The notes: a model not told the origin generated them from the letters alone. 64,000 nt of DNA from Aliivibrio finisterrensis (GCF_008933155.1 NZ_WBVP01000003.1:124001-188000), one strand, 5' to 3'; positions 44,867 to 53,575 are shown, counted from the stretch's first letter. Numbers and translations are program-made.

Positions 44867-46109
44867 TCAAGACGCATCAGCGATTCAAAAAAATGAAACC
44901 AAGCCAGTGGGCTGGGTAGATAAAATGACGCGTAAAGTATTACTCGACTATTTAGCCAAAATGACACAAGCATCACTAACGATTAATGATGAGTTAGGAC
45001 AGGTTATTTTAGGTAATAAAGAAGCAAATCTAGCTGCCGTTGTTGAAATTCATAATATGGAAGCATACAGGAAAATACTATTTGGTGGTGGGATTGGAGC
45101 AAGTGAAGCGTATGTTTCTGGTTTGTGGACAAGCCCAAATTTAACAAAAGTGATTCAAGTATTAGGGCGTGAACAGGGTGTATTGGATAGAGTAGAGAGT
45201 CGATTTAGTAAGGTTATTCAGTTCTTTAATTTACTTAATCACAAGCGAAATAAGAATACCGAGGAAGGATCAAAGAAAAATATACTTGCCCACTATGACT
45301 TGGGTAATGAAATGTATAAAATGTTTCTTGATAAAGAGATGCTCTATTCAAGTGCTATTTACCCAAATGCAAATGCTGACCTTGAAGAGGCCCAATTATT
45401 TAAACTGAAGACAATCTGTGAGCGTTTAGAGCTTAAACAAGGGGAAACATTACTTGAGATTGGTACTGGTTGGGGGGCATTAGCTATTTATGCCGCGCAG
45501 CATTATGGTGTAAAAGTGACGACCACAACTATATCTGATGCCCAATACGAATTCGCAGAGCAAAAAGTAAAGTCTTTAGGATTAGAAGATTCTATTACAC
45601 TATTAAAGCAAGATTACCGAACCTTAGAGGGTCAATACGATAAATTAGTGTCAATTGAAATGATCGAAGCGGTTGGACATGAATATTTAAGTACCTTCTT
45701 TAATGTGTGTAGTCGCCACTTAAAACCAGAAGGTAAAATGTTAATTCAAGCGATAACTATTTCAGATCAACGTTATGATAGTTATCGTAAAAGTGTCGAT
45801 TTCATTCAACGCTATATTTTCCCCGGAGGTTGCCTACCTTCAGTTAGTGTCATGGCGAATAAAGTCGCAGAGAATACCGACATGGTAATCACATCGTTAA
45901 ATGATATCGGTCTAGATTACGCTAAAACCTTGAATCACTGGTACCAACGTTTTGATAAGTCGGCAGCAGAGCTAAAACAAATGGGTTATGGCGACGACTT
46001 TATCAGATTGTGGAAATTTTATCTTTGTTACTGCGAAGGGGGATTTCTAGAACGTAAAATCAGTACGGTTCATCTTGTCGCTGCTAAACCACAACACGGG
46101 GTGTGTTAG
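44856..46109 (+). CDS. cfa: Cyclopropane-fatty-acyl-phospholipid synthase-like methyltransferase, 417 aa
   Basis: SAM-dependent methyltransferase acting on unsaturated acyl chains of membrane phospholipids. SAM motif LLEIGTGWGALAIYAA near residue 205, VSIEMIEAVGHEY, and FIQRYIFPGGCLPSV are CFA-synthase signatures; longer than E. coli Cfa (382 aa). AAGGAGAACAG precedes the ATG. In the Rhodobacter ChrR regulon the homologue makes methylated fatty acids used for furan lipids; whether this one makes cyclopropane or methyl-branched chains cannot be told from sequence. Confidence 0.88.
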   Translation: MLNNQDASAIQKNETKPVGWVDKMTRKVLLDYLAKMTQASLTINDELGQVILGNKEANLAAVVEIHNMEAYRKILFGGGIGASEAYVSGLWTSPNLTKVIQVLGREQGVLDRVESRFSKVIQFFNLLNHKRNKNTEEGSKKNILAHYDLGNEMYKMFLDKEMLYSSAIYPNANADLEEAQLFKLKTICERLELKQGETLLEIGTGWGALAIYAAQHYGVKVTTTTISDAQYEFAEQKVKSLGLEDSITLLKQDYRTLEGQYDKLVSIEMIEAVGHEYLSTFFNVCSRHLKPEGKMLIQAITISDQRYDSYRKSVDFIQRYIFPGGCLPSVSVMANKVAENTDMVITSLNDIGLDYAKTLNHWYQRFDKSAAELKQMGYGDDFIRLWKFYLCYCEGGFLERKISTVHLVAAKPQHGVC

Positions 46110-46186
46110 TTGACCGCTATTTAAATTATCAATCTGGATAAACTTTAAATGATAGTCTATCTAGGTTGGTATTGTAGGAGGCTTCA

Positions 46187-46756
46187 ATGTTACGTTATTT
46201 CCCTATCATTAATGCAGTTTGGTTTCAATTGGTTTGGTTTTCTGTAATCCTTTATCAACAACAAGCGATACCATTTTTATTGGTTTCAATATTACTTCAT
46301 CTTTTCGTATCACCAACACGGAAAATAGACTTTTGTTTGCTCATTTTAATTTCTTTGTTAGGTGTTTTTGGTGATGTATTATTGTCATTTGCCGGTGTGT
46401 ACCAATTTGCTAACAATGCACTTATTCCTGTTTGGCTCATTTTATTATGGTGTCATTTTGGGTTCGCTATTAATCACAGTCTAGGGTGGTTATCTCGCTT
46501 TCATCTAGGTTTAGTTGCTTTAATTGGGGCGATTGCTGGACCATTAAACTATTTAGCTGGCCATCGATTCGGCGTTGTGGATTTCTCATATTCTTATCAA
46601 ATCACTTTATTTATAATCGGAGTGATCTGGGCAGTTAACCTGCCCGTATTTATTCTTATTCAAAGACGCTTAAGGGAAAGAATGAATAATGAGGGAAAGA
46701 GTTATGAAACAATTAATAAATATTCTCATAATAGTAAACCTGTTAACAATAAATAG
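46187..46756 (+). CDS. DUF2878 membrane protein, 189 aa
   Basis: About five to six hydrophobic spans and a short basic tail; GVFGDVLLSFAGVYQF and GPLNYLAGHRFG mark the DUF2878 family, function unknown. GTAGGAGG lies before the ATG. It shares the run with cfa (77-base gap) and its last 53 bases overlap the next gene. Inferred role: a membrane factor for the modified lipids. Confidence 0.8.
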   Translation: MLRYFPIINAVWFQLVWFSVILYQQQAIPFLLVSILLHLFVSPTRKIDFCLLILISLLGVFGDVLLSFAGVYQFANNALIPVWLILLWCHFGFAINHSLGWLSRFHLGLVALIGAIAGPLNYLAGHRFGVVDFSYSYQITLFIIGVIWAVNLPVFILIQRRLRERMNNEGKSYETINKYSHNSKPVNNK

Positions 46757-47207
46757 TGCAGTTGCCGTACCATTACAAGGTTTACAAAGTAGCGGTAAAT
46801 CAGAGCTGTCATGGTTTTTAATTTCAGTGTATGAGGCGCAATTGTTTACTAGTTCAGGAAAATTTATATATGGTCAATATCCACAGGCGATCGAGATTGA
46901 ATATTATCGTAACATCACTAAAGAAAATTTAATTAAAGCGACCAAAGAACAATGGGAAGATCAGTCAATTAAACACCCTGACTTAGATTCGTGGTTGATT
47001 GAATTAGAGCAGGTATTGCCTGATGTGAAACCTGAAGATAAATTAGTTTTTAGCATTGATGAGATAGGGAATAATCAGTTTTTTCTAAATGATAAACCGA
47101 TTGGAAAAATCGCGAGTAAAGACTTTTCTCAACTGTTCCTTGATATTTGGGTATCTGAAAAAACTACGTATCCAGATCTACGTCTTGAATTGATAGGAGA
47201 TAAATAA
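46704..47207 (+). CDS. Chalcone-isomerase-like periplasmic protein, 167 aa
   Basis: Signal peptide (MKQLINILIIVNLLTINSAVA) from the ATG at 46704, with GGGAAAGAG before it. The chalcone isomerase-like fold (fatty-acid-binding relatives) shows as WFLISVYEAQLFTSSG and KEQWEDQSIKHPDL. In plants the fold binds fatty acids or flavonoids, so a lipid-binding role in the periplasm is plausible. One base overlap with the next start. Confidence 0.72.
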   Translation: MKQLINILIIVNLLTINSAVAVPLQGLQSSGKSELSWFLISVYEAQLFTSSGKFIYGQYPQAIEIEYYRNITKENLIKATKEQWEDQSIKHPDLDSWLIELEQVLPDVKPEDKLVFSIDEIGNNQFFLNDKPIGKIASKDFSQLFLDIWVSEKTTYPDLRLELIGDK

Positions 47208-47725
47208 TGAAAAAGATAGTCCTATTTATTTTTAGTATTCTATTAGTAGGGTGCTCTTCTCAAGACATTAATGATTACGCAGGCACTAGCCCTGAATTTT
47301 CAATGAGATCTTTTTTTCAAGATGATTTAAAAGCAGAAGGGATAGTAAAAGACTTCAATGGCACGGTTATTCGAACATTCACTGTCGATCTTCAAGCTCA
47401 ATGGAATGGAGACACATTAACGCTAGACGAGCAGTTTTTATTTAATGACGGTGAAGAGCAAGAACGAACGTGGACTATTCAAGATCTAGGCGATAATTCA
47501 TACACAGGAACCGCCAGTGATATTCTTGAAACTGCTTATGGAAAAAGTGCAGGAAACGCTCTTAATTGGAAATACTCGATGATATTAAAGGTAGATGATT
47601 CACACTATGAAGTTGAATTTGATGATTGGATTTATCAAATTTCAGATAATGTTGTTATTAATCAAACAGAAATATATAAGTGGGGTATACAAGTTGGTGA
47701 AGTTGTACTTGTTATCCGAAAATAA
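47207..47725 (+). CDS. DUF3833 lipoprotein, 172 aa
   Basis: Lipoprotein signal with lipobox LLVGC (Cys16), then a lipocalin-like beta-barrel of the DUF3833 family (FFQDDLKAEGIVKDFNG, FDDWIYQI). Function unknown; a lipid-handling envelope protein is inferred from fold and from the cfa neighbourhood. Last gene of the run, closed by a strong terminator. Confidence 0.83.
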   Translation: MKKIVLFIFSILLVGCSSQDINDYAGTSPEFSMRSFFQDDLKAEGIVKDFNGTVIRTFTVDLQAQWNGDTLTLDEQFLFNDGEEQERTWTIQDLGDNSYTGTASDILETAYGKSAGNALNWKYSMILKVDDSHYEVEFDDWIYQISDNVVINQTEIYKWGIQVGEVVLVIRK

Positions 47726-47768
47726 AAGTAATTAGTAACTAGCTTGAAATCAAAAATGACACTAAGCC

Positions 47769-47811
47769 AAAACCACTCACTTTAATTCCCTCGTCGAAGT
47801 GAGTGGTTTTT
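47769..47811. terminator. Bidirectional terminator between DUF3833 and chaN
   Basis: AAAACCACTCACTT (47769-47782) pairs perfectly with AAGTGAGTGGTTTT (47797-47810), with A-run and T-run on the two sides. Confidence 0.9.
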
Positions 47812-47827
47812 ATTTCTTATTGTTTAA

Positions 47828-48775
47828 TCATTTACATACAAGATCATGGTTACGACTTTTAATTGCTTTGTATGCTTTCATCATGTTCTCTTGTTTCACA
47901 AAGCGTTTTGGTGGAGCTAAAACTTCCAGTTGATAGTCAGAGCCTTCATTAGTAGCTTCTTTTGTCGGAGTGATAACCACGACATTAAGCTTAGGGTCTA
48001 ATTTTACTATTTCTGACGCAGTGCCTAGACCATTCTCGATATGAAATTTTCCTGCAATATGCATGACTTGCGATTTAGGATGCAAAACTAAGTAATTAAC
48101 GATACTTTCAGCCATGGTTGCATCCCACGTCATTTGGGCTGCAAATTGTTTCTGAGTTTGTTCTTCATTACCATGATGCATCGAAGATAAGAACTTTGAT
48201 TTATAAGCAGAATCAGCAAGGTCTATGTTTGTAGCTAACCATGACTTTTCATCAATATCGAGTTTATCTAAATAGCGAATACCCTGTTGGCCAATGCATT
48301 TTACGATTGGTTTTGGGGCATTTGCAGCGATAACATCACGTCCTTCAGCCTTTGCGATTTCAACTAATGGACGATAATCACTTTCATAATTAGGCCATGC
48401 CTTAGCTTCTGACATTAATGTTTGTTCGCCAATTTGTCCTGTTAAATACTCATCCACAACCATCTGTTTATCACGACTGAATTGCTCCATAGATAATGCT
48501 AACTTAGGCTCTGTTGCAGAGAGTTGCTTAAATAAATCCGTTTGAAAGCGGTGGATAGCGGCATGAGTGTGCCATTCACCAATAAGAATTACATCAGCAT
48601 CAATTATCTCTTGAGGTAAAGTATTAAGGGACAGAGGTGAGCCTGCTGGTGAGAGTAATTGATAATCATAGAAACTGGTGATAGCTTGAGAGGGTATTGG
48701 TGTTGGCTGAATTTGTTGGCTGCAACCTGACATTAAAAGTATCGAAACAAAAGAAAATAAAACGGTGGATTTCAT
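47828..48775 (-). CDS. ChaN-family haem-binding lipoprotein, 315 aa
   Basis: Lipobox LMSGC (Cys18) and the ChaN domain: ILIGEWHTHAAIHRFQ carries the conserved Glu/His motif, MEQFSRDKQ and MHHGNEEQTQKQFAAQMTWD follow. Campylobacter ChaN dimers bind haem stacked between two chains; the family is usually iron regulated. Here a palindromic Fur box stands 62 bases upstream of the start. No haem receptor gene is near. It lies between the two ECF-sigma-linked arms, but with no ECF site of its own. Confidence 0.85.
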   Translation of the reverse strand: MKSTVLFSFVSILLMSGCSQQIQPTPIPSQAITSFYDYQLLSPAGSPLSLNTLPQEIIDADVILIGEWHTHAAIHRFQTDLFKQLSATEPKLALSMEQFSRDKQMVVDEYLTGQIGEQTLMSEAKAWPNYESDYRPLVEIAKAEGRDVIAANAPKPIVKCIGQQGIRYLDKLDIDEKSWLATNIDLADSAYKSKFLSSMHHGNEEQTQKQFAAQMTWDATMAESIVNYLVLHPKSQVMHIAGKFHIENGLGTASEIVKLDPKLNVVVITPTKEATNEGSDYQLEVLAPPKRFVKQENMMKAYKAIKSRNHDLVCK

Positions 48776-48836
48776 AATAGAGATTCAGTAGAGAACAATC
48801 TTATAGATTAGGATAAAACGAGAGATAATTCAATCT

Positions 48837-48851
48837 TAATGATAATCATTA
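48837..48851. promoter_or_regulatory. Fur box between chaN and the small ORF
   Basis: TAATGATAATCATTA is a perfect odd palindrome and matches the core of GATAATGATAATCATTATC. It sits in the divergent region where it could repress chaN and possibly the 45-aa ORF at 48957 as well. Confidence 0.8.
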
Positions 48852-48956
48852 CCACTTGTGGTGGTGTAATTTGAATTCGTTCTTCTATCTCTGTCACAGT
48901 ATTGCAACTCAAGACTCGTATAATCGGGATCTTGAAACTCACATAAGGATATTAAT

Positions 48957-49094
48957 ATGAGTGCAAATTACCTTGAGAAAACTAGGTATCACGAAGAAGT
49001 GGAATTAGAGTGGCTAGACGCTATTGAAGCAGGTCTATACTTCCATAATTCAATAGAAGTTGAGAGTGGCACTGATACCACTCTGAACGATTAA
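48957..49094 (+). CDS. Small acidic ORF, 45 aa
   Basis: AAGGA lies seven bases before the ATG at 48957, and a TATAAT at 48919-48924 gives a possible -10 box 33 bases upstream. The product is acidic and soluble ([16 protein letters not shown]..., many Glu/Asp) with no Cys. I do not recognise it. It is divergent from chaN, sharing the Fur-box region, and convergent with the PhoD-like gene. Confidence 0.6.
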   Translation: MSANYLEKTRYHEEVELEWLDAIEAGLYFHNSIEVESGTDTTLND

Positions 49095-49131
49095 TTTTTC
49101 AATTCTCATTATTTTCAATATAAAAAGTGAT

Positions 49132-51000
49132 TCAGTCACTTGATTTAGGCAAGAAGGAAATAGATTGTCCTTCCGCGGTTAAAATCGAAATCTGCTCCGG
49201 CTTGCCTTTTTTATCTAACCTTAACTCCCCAATTGAACTTTGATTTATTAATTTATCTTGGTTGCTTACTGATGGGTCTCGTTTAGTGACTAATAAATTC
49301 TTACGCTTCGTAAACCAGTTTAGTGGAGAGTGCGGGCTATAAAGTACTCTGTCCATAAAATCACATACACGTAATAGCTTATTGGGAAACTCATTTTTAA
49401 ACCCACTGCAGGTGATCTGATATATATCAGGGCTTGATTTGCTGTGACGTAATTTAATGTCATAGGCGAAAGAGTAATGCACATCACCAGACAGAATTAC
49501 AAAATTTTGCGGCGTTTTGGGGTGAGTTAAAATACTCAGCAGGGTATTGGCTGAGCCTGGATGAGTCATCCAATTTTCGGCATCAACCATTAATGGTTTT
49601 CCAAGTATCGTCATGGTTTTTTGTAGGGCTTCAATAAACTTAACCCCAAATATTGGTGTTGCTGAGACAATAATGATCGATTCTTGATTAATTAGCTCAT
49701 GTTGTAGATCGAGCAAAGCCTCCCAGTCCATCAAACCAGAAGGCTTATTGGTGTTGGATTCTGAGCGCCAGCGGCGAGTTCGAGTGTCTAACACCACCAT
49801 TTTTGGTGTGGTATGAATGGAATAATGCCATTGTTCAAATCGCGTAAGTTGCCAAATTAATTTATGGTGTTGTGCGTTGTCGTAATTGGAAAATAACGCT
49901 CTGAATGATGTTAGGAACGCTTCATCAAACTGCTCTGGGTTATTTCCCCAACCTTGGCACAGGAAATAGCTGATTAAGCCATTGCCAATGACTTGAGAGG
50001 CAAGAGGATCACCATTCACAGCGTTTTCCCAGCCAATCGTTAAATTCCAATCATCGGTAATATCGTGATCATCAAAAATCATGTAAGTCGGCATATGCGC
50101 AAACAGTTGCTGTGCATCGTTTAAGCCTGCCACAAAAAGTTCGATCTGTTGTTTTTCTTCTTGCCACATTTTTTGCCATTTTGGTTCTAGGTTAGGCAAT
50201 GAGTTTGGCAGAGTAATACGCTCCCATAAAGTAGGGGACCATACAAGTAAGTACATAACGAAAAACTCAGCAATACTCATTAAATGGTTTTCATGCTTTG
50301 TTGAGCTGAAAATAGGACGAGTTTGATACAGACTGCAGCGAGATAAAAAATTCTTCCTTTCGACATAGTGCGGCAAGATCTTATCTCTGCGGTATAAATT
50401 ATATGGGTGGGCATATAACTCAGCATCTTTACTGAACTCTGAGTGAGCTAGCGTTTCTTCAAATAATCCTAATTGAGGGATAATCTGTTGAATGGCATGC
50501 AACATAGGCCCAGCCACATCATCGGCGTAGATCTGATCGCCACTCATCATCAACAAAGCAGCTCTTTCTTCAAGGGCTTGTGTTTTTAGGTGTTGGTTTG
50601 CGATAACCAAGCTGTCTTTACTTGCATAATGAGGGTTACGACAAGAACCATGTAAGACATAATCAGCCTTGTCTTTTATGAATAAGGTAAAAGAAGATTC
50701 ATTTTCATATAATGCGTCGGGAACCAACTGTGACAATAAGCCATCTTGAGTGTCGATATCATATTCGATACGTTGATTAATCGGGAAATCAGCTTGGCAG
50801 CGTAGAAGATAAACCCAAGTGTATTGGCCTAATTGAATGCCTTGTTCTTGTGCGATTTCAAACTCGTACTCATCATTGTTGGTACTGATTTTCGTTCGAC
50901 CATGTAATGGTTTAGAGGTAGATAACCATAGGTTAATCTCATGAGCAGTCGTTTTTCGAACCATAGGTCCAGCAAGAATAAAAGGCAGTGAATTAGACAT
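49132..51000 (-). CDS. PhoD-like metallophosphoesterase without signal peptide, 622 aa
   Basis: Metallophosphatase core of the PhoD family: HGSCRNP, MSGDQIYADD, FDDHDITDDW and LSGDVHYSF carry the metal and phosphate ligands. An N-terminal beta domain (about 1-100) precedes it. Secreted PhoD proteins have a Tat signal; this one has none and should be cytoplasmic. ATG at 51000 chosen over TTG 51003; no clear ribosome binding site. It follows phrB by 52 bases on the same strand, so it is probably the last gene of the photolyase operon. Substrate unknown. Confidence 0.82.
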   Translation of the reverse strand: MSNSLPFILAGPMVRKTTAHEINLWLSTSKPLHGRTKISTNNDEYEFEIAQEQGIQLGQYTWVYLLRCQADFPINQRIEYDIDTQDGLLSQLVPDALYENESSFTLFIKDKADYVLHGSCRNPHYASKDSLVIANQHLKTQALEERAALLMMSGDQIYADDVAGPMLHAIQQIIPQLGLFEETLAHSEFSKDAELYAHPYNLYRRDKILPHYVERKNFLSRCSLYQTRPIFSSTKHENHLMSIAEFFVMYLLVWSPTLWERITLPNSLPNLEPKWQKMWQEEKQQIELFVAGLNDAQQLFAHMPTYMIFDDHDITDDWNLTIGWENAVNGDPLASQVIGNGLISYFLCQGWGNNPEQFDEAFLTSFRALFSNYDNAQHHKLIWQLTRFEQWHYSIHTTPKMVVLDTRTRRWRSESNTNKPSGLMDWEALLDLQHELINQESIIIVSATPIFGVKFIEALQKTMTILGKPLMVDAENWMTHPGSANTLLSILTHPKTPQNFVILSGDVHYSFAYDIKLRHSKSSPDIYQITCSGFKNEFPNKLLRVCDFMDRVLYSPHSPLNWFTKRKNLLVTKRDPSVSNQDKLINQSSIGELRLDKKGKPEQISILTAEGQSISFLPKSSD

Positions 51001-51052
51001 CAATTAATACAACTCTTAATAGCAGATGAGACTATCATAATACTTGCTATGG

Positions 51053-52492
51053 TTAACTTACAATATCCTGAGCTTTGGCGTGTTTATAGATATCTAGTGT
51101 CTTTAACCGTTGTATAGCATGCTCAATAATAGGTTCTACGTAATTATCTGGCTTGAATAGTGGTTTGCTATTAGGGTGATGCAATAGTTTTCCGGTTAGC
51201 GTTGTTAACTCAGGTAACCAATGCTTGATGAAAACGCCTTTATTATCAAAGCGTTCACTTTGGGTGGTGGGGTTAAATATCCGAAAGTAAGGTGTGCTGT
51301 CACAACCTACTGATGCACACCACTGCCAACCGCCATTATTCGAGGCAAAGTCACCATCAATAAGTTTTGACATAAAATACCGCTCGCCCCAGCGCCAATT
51401 AATGTGTAAATCTTTAACTAAAAAACTGGCGGTGATCATCCGTAACCGGTTATGCATCCAACCCGTATTGTTGAGTTGTTTCATTGCGGCATCCACAATA
51501 GGAAATCCAGTCTCGCCTTTACACCATTGCTCAAATTTTTCGTGGTCGTTGTTCCATTGAATGTATTTGTCAAAACTCAAGAATGCGTGGTTTTTAGATA
51601 ACAACGGATAAAAATGAAGTAGGTGAGTATAGAACTCACGCCAAATTAACTCATCAAGCCATATCTCTTGTCCCTGGGTTAATTGATTATTGGCTTCCAA
51701 ATGCAAACGTAAAATGCACTGTTTTGCTGAAATTGCGCCAATAGCCAAATAAGGAGAGAGTTGACTTGTTCCCTCTATGGCTGGGTAATCTCGTTGGTCA
51801 TTATATTGTTGTGATTTTTCACGGCAAAATTGACGCATCGCATTAAGTATCGTTTTATTTGAAACAGACCACGCCTTGCTCTCATTTGTTATAGAGCGAG
51901 TAAATTTAGGGTCATGATAACGTTTAAGTGACCTTAACTGTGTCGCCGATAATTCAACTGAAGCGGTCACTTGTTCAATGGTTGGAAAGTGTTGATAAAA
52001 GTATTCTCTCCACGCCTTTTTAAATGGCGTAAAAACTTTATAAGGTTGATGAGTTTTATTCAGTACTTTGCCAACTTGTACCGCACATTTGGCGTCATAA
52101 AAAGCACACTGAACATCAGAGAGTTGTGTTACAACATCAGCATCTCGGCTTAATTCGTCAGCCTCATATTCTTTATTGGCAAATAAATGTGATATATCAA
52201 AATCTTTACATAATGCGTGCAGTTGTGGTGCAACATCCTTGAACCAAGGGCAAGATAATACCAGTAAGGGAATATTTAATAGACTCAGTTCTTTTTCAAG
52301 CTCAAGCAAGCGTCTCTTTATCAAATCAATTTGAATTGAGGCTTTATTGTGTCGTTGCCATTGCGATTCACTGGCTATAAAAATAGCGACAGTAGGGGCT
52401 TGATTTGCAATAGCAGCAGATAACGCCGGGTTATCGGCCACTCTTAAATCAGTACGAAACCAAACGCATTGCATGGTTGGTTTATAATCCAT
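51053..52492 (-). CDS. phrB: Deoxyribodipyrimidine photolyase (class I CPD photolyase), 479 aa
   Basis: Blue-light repair of pyrimidine dimers. The N-terminal antenna domain begins WFRTDLRVADNPAL; the FAD domain has WLDELIWREFY, TGFPIVDAAMKQL, WMHNRLRM and GDFASNNGGWQWCAS, with the Trp electron-transfer chain. E. coli PhrB has 472 aa. The ATG at 52492 overlaps the upstream stop; an ATG at 52474 (MQCVWFRTDL) would match the E. coli start better. Second gene of an operon that begins with an ECF-sigma promoter. Confidence 0.94.
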   Translation of the reverse strand: MDYKPTMQCVWFRTDLRVADNPALSAAIANQAPTVAIFIASESQWQRHNKASIQIDLIKRRLLELEKELSLLNIPLLVLSCPWFKDVAPQLHALCKDFDISHLFANKEYEADELSRDADVVTQLSDVQCAFYDAKCAVQVGKVLNKTHQPYKVFTPFKKAWREYFYQHFPTIEQVTASVELSATQLRSLKRYHDPKFTRSITNESKAWSVSNKTILNAMRQFCREKSQQYNDQRDYPAIEGTSQLSPYLAIGAISAKQCILRLHLEANNQLTQGQEIWLDELIWREFYTHLLHFYPLLSKNHAFLSFDKYIQWNNDHEKFEQWCKGETGFPIVDAAMKQLNNTGWMHNRLRMITASFLVKDLHINWRWGERYFMSKLIDGDFASNNGGWQWCASVGCDSTPYFRIFNPTTQSERFDNKGVFIKHWLPELTTLTGKLLHHPNSKPLFKPDNYVEPIIEHAIQRLKTLDIYKHAKAQDIVS

Positions 52493-53426
52493 AGCGTAAT
52501 CTCAGTTCTTGAGGATACGGGTCTAGAAACGATTGTTGTCTTAAATAGTCGTTATTGTGCAAACTAAGATAATGCTTAATTAGTGTAATAGGAGACAGCA
52601 GAGGCAATATGCCTTGATTGTATTCTTGAATTAATTGAGCAAGCGCTTGCTTTTGAGGGGAATCAAGTTCTTTTTTGAAATATCCCTGTAAGTGCATCAG
52701 CACATTCGTGTTATTTTTTCTTGTTGCACGTATCGACATGGTTTGCATTAATTGCGTGCGATAAAGAGTAAAAAACTCGTCAATATCATATTCTGCTATC
52801 TTAGCGACAAGTCGTCCAAGTTCTTTATAGCCAGAGGTTGAATGAGACATTAAGGTGTACTTATAACGAGAGTGAAATGCTACAATTTTTCCTGCTGTTG
52901 GTTCCCCTTCCATCGATTGATAAAGATCGTGTAAGCAGAAAACTCGAGTAATAAAATTTTCTTTCAATACAGGATCATTAAGTCTACCATCTTCCTCAAC
53001 GGGTAACCATGGCATTTGATCCATTAAAACACCAGTGTAAAGTCCGATTCCATCTTTAGAGGCATTATTTTTACTGTAAACCTTAACGCGCTCCATACCG
53101 CAACTAGGAGAGTTAGCGCATACAATGTAGCCACACATCTCAGTTTCTTTGAGGCGGTCGACGGTTTTTCGAGAAAACTCGATCATTGAATCTGTGTAGT
53201 CTAGAGACGAATCTTTTGAGTCAACGAGCGCAATCCTCTCTTCGTTTGAGATTAAACGTATTGTTGGCCTTGGTACAGACATACCGCTGCCAACTTCTGG
53301 ACAGATAGGGACGTAAGTAAAATATGATGCAAGGACTTTAGAGGCAAATTTATTGCTTTTATGACCACCATCAAAACGAACACTTTCACCATTAACACAG
53401 GAACTTATACCAACTTTAATACCCAT
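52482..53426 (-). CDS. DUF523 (TudS-like)-DUF1722 (YbgA-like) fusion protein, 314 aa
   Basis: The N-terminal half (about 1-165) is DUF523: cysteines in SSCVNGE, ICPEVGSGM and CGYIVCANSPSCG fit an iron-sulfur centre as in the thiouracil desulfidase TudS. The C-terminal half (about 185-300) is DUF1722, the domain of E. coli YbgA, whose gene also precedes phrB. A thio-base or sulfur-removal function for light-damaged nucleotides is inference. First gene of the photolyase operon; its promoter carries the ECF-type motif. Confidence 0.87.
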   Translation of the reverse strand: MGIKVGISSCVNGESVRFDGGHKSNKFASKVLASYFTYVPICPEVGSGMSVPRPTIRLISNEERIALVDSKDSSLDYTDSMIEFSRKTVDRLKETEMCGYIVCANSPSCGMERVKVYSKNNASKDGIGLYTGVLMDQMPWLPVEEDGRLNDPVLKENFITRVFCLHDLYQSMEGEPTAGKIVAFHSRYKYTLMSHSTSGYKELGRLVAKIAEYDIDEFFTLYRTQLMQTMSIRATRKNNTNVLMHLQGYFKKELDSPQKQALAQLIQEYNQGILPLLSPITLIKHYLSLHNNDYLRQQSFLDPYPQELRLRYGL

Positions 53427-53468
53427 GATTGACTCTCCATTGCTAATTTTATTATCAATTACGAATTA

Positions 53469-53494
53469 AACGAATTAACTCTCTATTTGGATCA
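53469..53494 (-). promoter_or_regulatory. ECF-sigma promoter of the photolyase operon
   Basis: On the minus strand: TGATCC (53494-53489), 16-base spacer, CGTT (53472-53469). The upstream bases and the first spacer bases (GTGATCCAAATAG) are identical to those at 40217-40229 in front of the sigma gene. It starts 42 bases before the DUF523-DUF1722 gene, so a transcript from it would cover all three genes. Confidence 0.75.
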
Positions 53495-53575
53495 CTTCAG
53501 CTTGACTCTTTTTTTCTACTCGCGCAAACTAACTGTAAACATATTGTGACACCTATCTTAGTTAAGGAAGCTTTT

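Noticed and set aside
53534-53551. TyrR box upstream of tyrR
   Set aside because: One half (TGTAAA) is good but the second half (GTGACA instead of TTTACA) is poor.
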